In this document: in pieces, positions 60,563-64,000 of the stretch
Layout: each line of letters begins with the position of its first letter
How positions within the stretch are numbered: position 1 is the stretch's first letter
Assembly (NCBI RefSeq): GCF_026163685.1
Contig: NZ_JAOXSR010000001.1
Coordinates: forward strand, 806,001 to 870,000
Length of the DNA stretch: 64,000 bases
DNA from: Oerskovia flava
GTDB taxonomy: Bacteria > Actinomycetota > Actinomycetes > Actinomycetales > Cellulomonadaceae
Reading direction: 5' to 3'
Program-made: the position numbers and the translations under genes
The notes under the pieces: model-generated
What the model was told of the DNA's origin: nothing
Databases searched by the model: none
Seen by the model: only the letters and a program-made list of their open reading frames with translations

Positions 60563-61008
60563 GTGGGACGGACCAGCGGGTGCCGGAGGTCGCGGACGTG
60601 AGCCGCGTGACCCGGGAGGTGCTCGACGACACCCTCGTGCGAGCCGTCGAGGCGGCGGTGGACTCCGCCGAGTGCGGGGCGAGCGTGACGTTCCGCGGGG
60701 TGGTGCGCGACGTCGACGGCGGCCGGGGGGTGACCGGGCTGGACTACGAGGCGCACCCCGACGCGTCCGAGGTGCTGCGCCGCTGCTGCGCGGCCGTGTC
60801 GCAGGAGACCGGGCTGCGCGTCGCCGCGGTGCACCGGTACGGCGAGCTCGTCGTCGGGGACGTCGCGCTCGTGGCGAGCGCGTCCGCGGGCCACCGCCGC
60901 GAGGCGTTCGAGGCGTGCTCGCTGCTCGTCGAGCGGATCAAGGCCGAGGTGCCCATCTGGAAGCGCCAGCACTTCACCGACGGTGTCTCGGAGTGGGTCG
61001 GTCTCTGA
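60559..61008 (+). CDS. moaE: Molybdopterin synthase catalytic subunit MoaE
   Basis: The 149-residue subunit of molybdopterin synthase transfers sulfur from MoaD thiocarboxylate to precursor Z. The signature CGASVTFRGVVRD is followed by GLDYEAHPDA. The catalytic lysines and signature lie in IKAEVPIWKRQHFTDG. Its partner MoaD is not in the window. The GTG start overlaps the moeA stop (GTGA), with GGAGG nearby. It is the last gene of clear core composition; the next genes differ in GC content and codon use. Confidence 0.95.
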   Translation: MSGTDQRVPEVADVSRVTREVLDDTLVRAVEAAVDSAECGASVTFRGVVRDVDGGRGVTGLDYEAHPDASEVLRRCCAAVSQETGLRVAAVHRYGELVVGDVALVASASAGHRREAFEACSLLVERIKAEVPIWKRQHFTDGVSEWVGL

Positions 61009-61198
61009 CAGCGGGGCCAGGGCGCCGGTGTGGGCAGTCCAACCGCGTTCCCGACCTCACAGGTCGGTACACGTACGAGCGGCCCGCGCAGGGTCGGACA
61101 CGTTCGCGCTGGAGTGCCGACGGTGGCGGGGCTGGGCACTGATTGCCCTCTAGGATGGCGTCTACAGAAATTTCGTACTCAGCACAGGAAGCAGGCAG
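61009..61198. other. Core-accessory junction region
   Basis: These 190 bases contain no gene. A perfect seven-base hairpin (CCGACCT-CAC-AGGTCGG, 61051-61067) lies 43 bases after moaE and could end its transcript. From about 61140 the sequence becomes richer in A and T. TAGGAT at 61151-61156 is a possible -10 for the AAA gene. No attachment-site repeat could be paired within the window. Confidence 0.4.
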
Positions 61199-62167
61199 AT
61201 GGCGGGCCTCGGTGAGCACATCACGGCGATGGTGCGTAGCCATGCCGCTGGCGACGATGCCGCCTTCTATTCGGTTGCCTTGCAGGTCGCAGCGCGTGAA
61301 GCTCGCAGCGGCCATCATGTGTTGGCCGGCGACATCCGCAAAGCAATCGACGCTTCGCGCCAGACGATGCCAAGTGCCAACGTCACGAGGTTGGACCAAC
61401 CGCGTGGCGACCTGGCTGACCTGGTTGAGACCACCCACCCAGAGGTTTCGCTCCGCGACCTCGTGGCGCCCGCGGAACTGATCGGCCACATCAAACAGGT
61501 GATCGCCGAGCAGCGCCAGCGGCACACTCTCCTTGAGCATGGCTTCGCCCCAGCACATCGACTTCTTCTCGAAGGCCCGCCAGGGACTGGAAAGACGATG
61601 ACTGCCTCTGTGCTCGCTAGCGAGCTCGGGTTAGCGATGTACACGGTCCGCCTGGACGGTCTGCTAAGCAAATACATGGGTGAGACAGCTGGCAAGCTTC
61701 GGCTCGTGTTCGATGCAGTGGCTCAACGTCGCGGGGTCTACCTCTTCGACGAATTCGACGCTCTCGGTGCCAACCGAACCGGCAACGACGTGGGCGAGGC
61801 CCGGCGCATCCTGAACTCCTTTCTCGTCTTTCTCGAGCAGGCAAGCCCCGAGTCCATAGTGGTAGCTGCGACCAATCACCGTTCGATCCTGGATCGTGCG
61901 TTGTTTCGACGTTTCGACGCCGTGCTCACCTATGACCTGCCCGACCCGCGGCAGGCGGTGTCAGTGATTCGCTCGCGACTCGGATCCTTGGCTACGGGGC
62001 TCAGCCTAGCCAGGTTGAGCGGTGCGACTCTTGGGCTGAGTCATGCTGACCTAGTTAAGGCAGCCGAGGCAGCCGCGAAGAGCGCACTCATGCGCGGTGC
62101 AGCCAGCGTCACGCGAGACGACCTGACCGCGGCTTTGACACTGCGCCGACAGGCAAGCATTGGTTGA
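61199..62167 (+). CDS. ietA: IetA-like AAA+ ATPase
   Basis: The 322-residue AAA+ protein has an N-terminal helical region (about 1-60, HITAMVRSHAAGDDAAFYSV) that marks the IetA-type ATPases. The core follows: Walker A GPPGTGKT at 126-133, Walker B VYLFDEFDAL with Asp184 and Glu185, sensor-1 VVAATNH and a probable Arg finger in ALFRRFD. The pore-like segment LLSKYMGETA suggests a remodelling or adaptor ATPase. The ATG has AGGAAG upstream. It overlaps the downstream protease gene by eight bases. In known systems such pairs occur on plasmids and in defence islands. GC content is clearly lower than in moaE. Confidence 0.85.
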   Translation: MAGLGEHITAMVRSHAAGDDAAFYSVALQVAAREARSGHHVLAGDIRKAIDASRQTMPSANVTRLDQPRGDLADLVETTHPEVSLRDLVAPAELIGHIKQVIAEQRQRHTLLEHGFAPAHRLLLEGPPGTGKTMTASVLASELGLAMYTVRLDGLLSKYMGETAGKLRLVFDAVAQRRGVYLFDEFDALGANRTGNDVGEARRILNSFLVFLEQASPESIVVAATNHRSILDRALFRRFDAVLTYDLPDPRQAVSVIRSRLGSLATGLSLARLSGATLGLSHADLVKAAEAAAKSALMRGAASVTRDDLTAALTLRRQASIG

Positions 62168-64000
62168 GGAGCTGCGCCACCTCGATCACCTATATATCGT
62201 CGAGCGGGCGGTCAACGAGGAACTTACGCGCGCAGGTCAGGGCAACGCCAGAGTACGCCCAGTTGAGCACCGCGCACACGGGATGGCGTTGCGTGGCCAA
62301 CTCCAGCAGGTCCTGGAGGCCAGCGATGCCCACCGCCGCGAGGTGAGCGTAAGCCTGGATGAGTTGCAGGCACTCGGCACGATCATCGTTCTGGAGGGCA
62401 CCGATGCGACCCACCCTTTGAACGTCGACCGGCTAAACCGACTCAGCACTCATCGCGCATCGGCCAAGCGGCCGATGTGGCTTTTGCTTTCCGTCCACCC
62501 GCCTACCGACACGCAGCAAGAGCGCGCGACCGTCTGGGTCGCCGACGCCTACCGTGCCAACTTCCTGCGCCTGTTTCAGGATTACCTCGACAAGCTCTCC
62601 ACGAAAGGCAACCCTGAGAACTGGACCACGCCGGACGGCAACCCCGCGAACCAAGCCCTGATCGCGAACATCTCTCGGATCCGTGAGGCAGTGCTAGCCG
62701 ACTTATGGACCTCAGACGGCGAGCCTCCCAGCCGCGGGCAGCATTGGTGGGAACTCTGGCTCGACACTTCGCAGTCGGCGTTGGAGGTATTCGACGCGTT
62801 CACCGCAGTGCAACAGTTGCAGACCGTTCGCCGGACGCTGTCGTTCCAAGACCGCCACGTAGTGTGGGTTAAGGCCCGTTGGGAACAGCTACAGATCCTG
62901 ATGTTCTCTCGGATCCCGATCGCGGAGATCCGCCGCCCCGAGTTCGTCGACACCGTCGAGGATCTCCAGGTTGGTGAGCAGGACGAGTACGTCCAGGACC
63001 TGGCCGAACGGCTGGTGCCGGCCGACTCGGAGAGCGCCCCGGTCGTCTGTCACCTCGACACCGGCGTCTTCCAAGGACATGTCCTCATCCGAGGGTCGCT
63101 GAACCCTTCCGATGTGCACACGATCGTCGGCACGTCTGGCCATGACGTGCGCGGGCATGGCACTTCCATGGCCGGTCTCGCGTTGCATGGAGATCTCGAC
63201 CCACTTCTGATTGGCAGACAGCGGGTCCAGCTTGAGCACCGCCTCGAATCGGTGCGGATGACACCCGCCCGTGGTGAACCACTCCTGGATCCGCTCGACT
63301 ACGGGACCGCCACGGCGGAGGCCGTCGTGCTGCCGGAGATCACGGCCCCCCGCGCTCGCGTGTTCTGCATGCCTCTAAGTTCCGAACCGGATAAGCCTGG
63401 GGAGCCCACGCTATGGTCCTCCACGGTCGACGCACTGGCAGTCGGCACAGACATCGTTCGTGACGGCCACCAAATTCAGCTGCTGTCGGCTCCGGACTCC
63501 GCTGCCGCCCGGCTCATCGTTATCGCGGCGGGAAACGTTGACCGCTACCACCTGGACCACCGGGCCGAATCAGACACCTCGGCAATCCAGGACCCTGCAC
63601 AAGCGTGGAATGCGCTGACTGTCTCCGCGCACACAGAACTCGACGACGTTCCGACGGATCCCGACTACCACGGTTGGACGCCACTCGCCCAAGCTGGAGA
63701 GTTGTCCCCACACAGCCGGACCTCCATGCTCTTCGCTGAGCGTAAGTGGCCCATTAAGCCCGACATTTGTATGGAGGGCGGCAACGTCCTGACCAACGGA
63801 GACACCGGGTTTGAGCCCAAGCACCCGCTGCTGTCGTTGCGCACGACTGGCACGAGGAGCAATCTCGCACTGACCTCCGCGAACGCAACGAGCGCGGCCA
63901 CTGCCCAAGCGTCTCGCCTGGCTGCAATGACCATGGCGCGATATCCCAGCTACTGGCCCGAGACCGTACGCGGTTTACTAACCCATGCGGCCGAGTGGAC
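62160..64000 (+). CDS. ietS: IetS-like subtilisin (S8) protease, 3' end beyond the window
   Basis: At least 613 residues are visible and the frame is still open at the edge. An N-terminal helical region of about 290 residues (HLDHLYIVERAVNEELTRA) precedes a subtilisin core. Asp300 lies in VCHLDTGVF, His333 in GHGTSMAGLA, oxyanion Asn459 in IAAGNVDRY and Ser578 in NATSAATAQA. All catalytic positions are present, but the Ser motif has Asn-Ala where subtilisins have Gly. No signal peptide is seen, so it is intracellular. The start is a TTG that overlaps the ATPase stop. An in-frame stop at 62136 excludes a longer N-terminus, and the next ATG (62283) would delete a conserved start. TTA and CTA codons are frequent. 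Confidence 0.85.
   Translation, partial: MVEELRHLDHLYIVERAVNEELTRAGQGNARVRPVEHRAHGMALRGQLQQVLEASDAHRREVSVSLDELQALGTIIVLEGTDATHPLNVDRLNRLSTHRASAKRPMWLLLSVHPPTDTQQERATVWVADAYRANFLRLFQDYLDKLSTKGNPENWTTPDGNPANQALIANISRIREAVLADLWTSDGEPPSRGQHWWELWLDTSQSALEVFDAFTAVQQLQTVRRTLSFQDRHVVWVKARWEQLQILMFSRIPIAEIRRPEFVDTVEDLQVGEQDEYVQDLAERLVPADSESAPVVCHLDTGVFQGHVLIRGSLNPSDVHTIVGTSGHDVRGHGTSMAGLALHGDLDPLLIGRQRVQLEHRLESVRMTPARGEPLLDPLDYGTATAEAVVLPEITAPRARVFCMPLSSEPDKPGEPTLWSSTVDALAVGTDIVRDGHQIQLLSAPDSAAARLIVIAAGNVDRYHLDHRAESDTSAIQDPAQAWNALTVSAHTELDDVPTDPDYHGWTPLAQAGELSPHSRTSMLFAERKWPIKPDICMEGGNVLTNGDTGFEPKHPLLSLRTTGTRSNLALTSANATSAATAQASRLAAMTMARYPSYWPETVRGLLTHAAEW

Noticed and set aside
61051-61067. Remnant tRNA or attachment site after moaE
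   Set aside because: Only one short hairpin can be formed; no cloverleaf and no matching repeat within the window.
62889-63282. Short minus-strand frames inside the protease gene
   Set aside because: The plus-strand frame has the complete subtilisin catalytic set through this stretch, so these are shadows.

Overview
The window is chromosomal DNA from a very GC-rich actinobacterium. WhiB7, mycoredoxin, AdnAB, UvrD2, DUF3107, DUF3152, UPF0182 and PPA1309 proteins, a C1-U72 initiator tRNA and many leaderless-looking starts all point to Actinomycetota. Gene order and the sugar-uptake and secreted-glycosidase load suggest Micrococcales, most likely Cellulomonadaceae or Promicromonosporaceae. The genus cannot be fixed from the sequence alone.

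From 0 to about 33 kb is a conserved core. It holds a YflT-like stress protein, aminopeptidase P with an alpha/beta hydrolase, a PHP phosphoesterase, a MarC membrane protein, a DEAD-box helicase, a MiaE-like ferritin-fold protein, DUF3107, a TetR regulator and a DUF3152 secreted protein. Next come the AdnA-AdnB end-resection helicase-nuclease, an APH-like phosphotransferase, NudC, a mycoredoxin, UvrD2 and WhiB7 with an attenuated leader. A ThiF-like E1 enzyme, an M48-type peptidase, DUF2342, an SDR protein, a PDZ-Lon protease, PPA1309 and UPF0182 complete the block. This order largely parallels Mycobacterium tuberculosis from Rv3211 (rhlE) back to Rv3193c, so it is an old syntenic block for DNA repair, redox and stress functions.

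From 33 to 39.5 kb lie aldose epimerase, initiator tRNA-fMet, a complete polar amino-acid ABC transporter, a YyaL thioredoxin-domain protein, a DUF1918-DUF1876 protein and acylphosphatase. From 39.5 to 45.6 kb is a polyol module: sugar ABC importer, SorC-type regulator and mannitol-type dehydrogenase. These genes share copies of a CTCA-N2-TGAG palindrome, a likely SorC operator. From 45.7 to 49.5 kb are a DUF2235 hydrolase, a DsbA-like protein, NhaA and a nucleoside deaminase.

From 49.5 to 59.3 kb is a glycan-use locus. A large secreted multidomain glycosidase-like protein diverges from an ABC importer, a GH36 alpha-galactosidase and a LacI regulator, with a GTTGCA-N4-TGCAAC palindrome between them. 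moeA-moaE follow.

After moaE (61.0 kb) base composition drops and rare codons such as TTA appear. A two-gene AAA+ ATPase/subtilisin-like protease module of the IetA-IetS type runs off the end of the window. It is the clearest accessory and candidate defence element here. It resembles a known family, so its novelty lies in details and in what lies beyond the edge.
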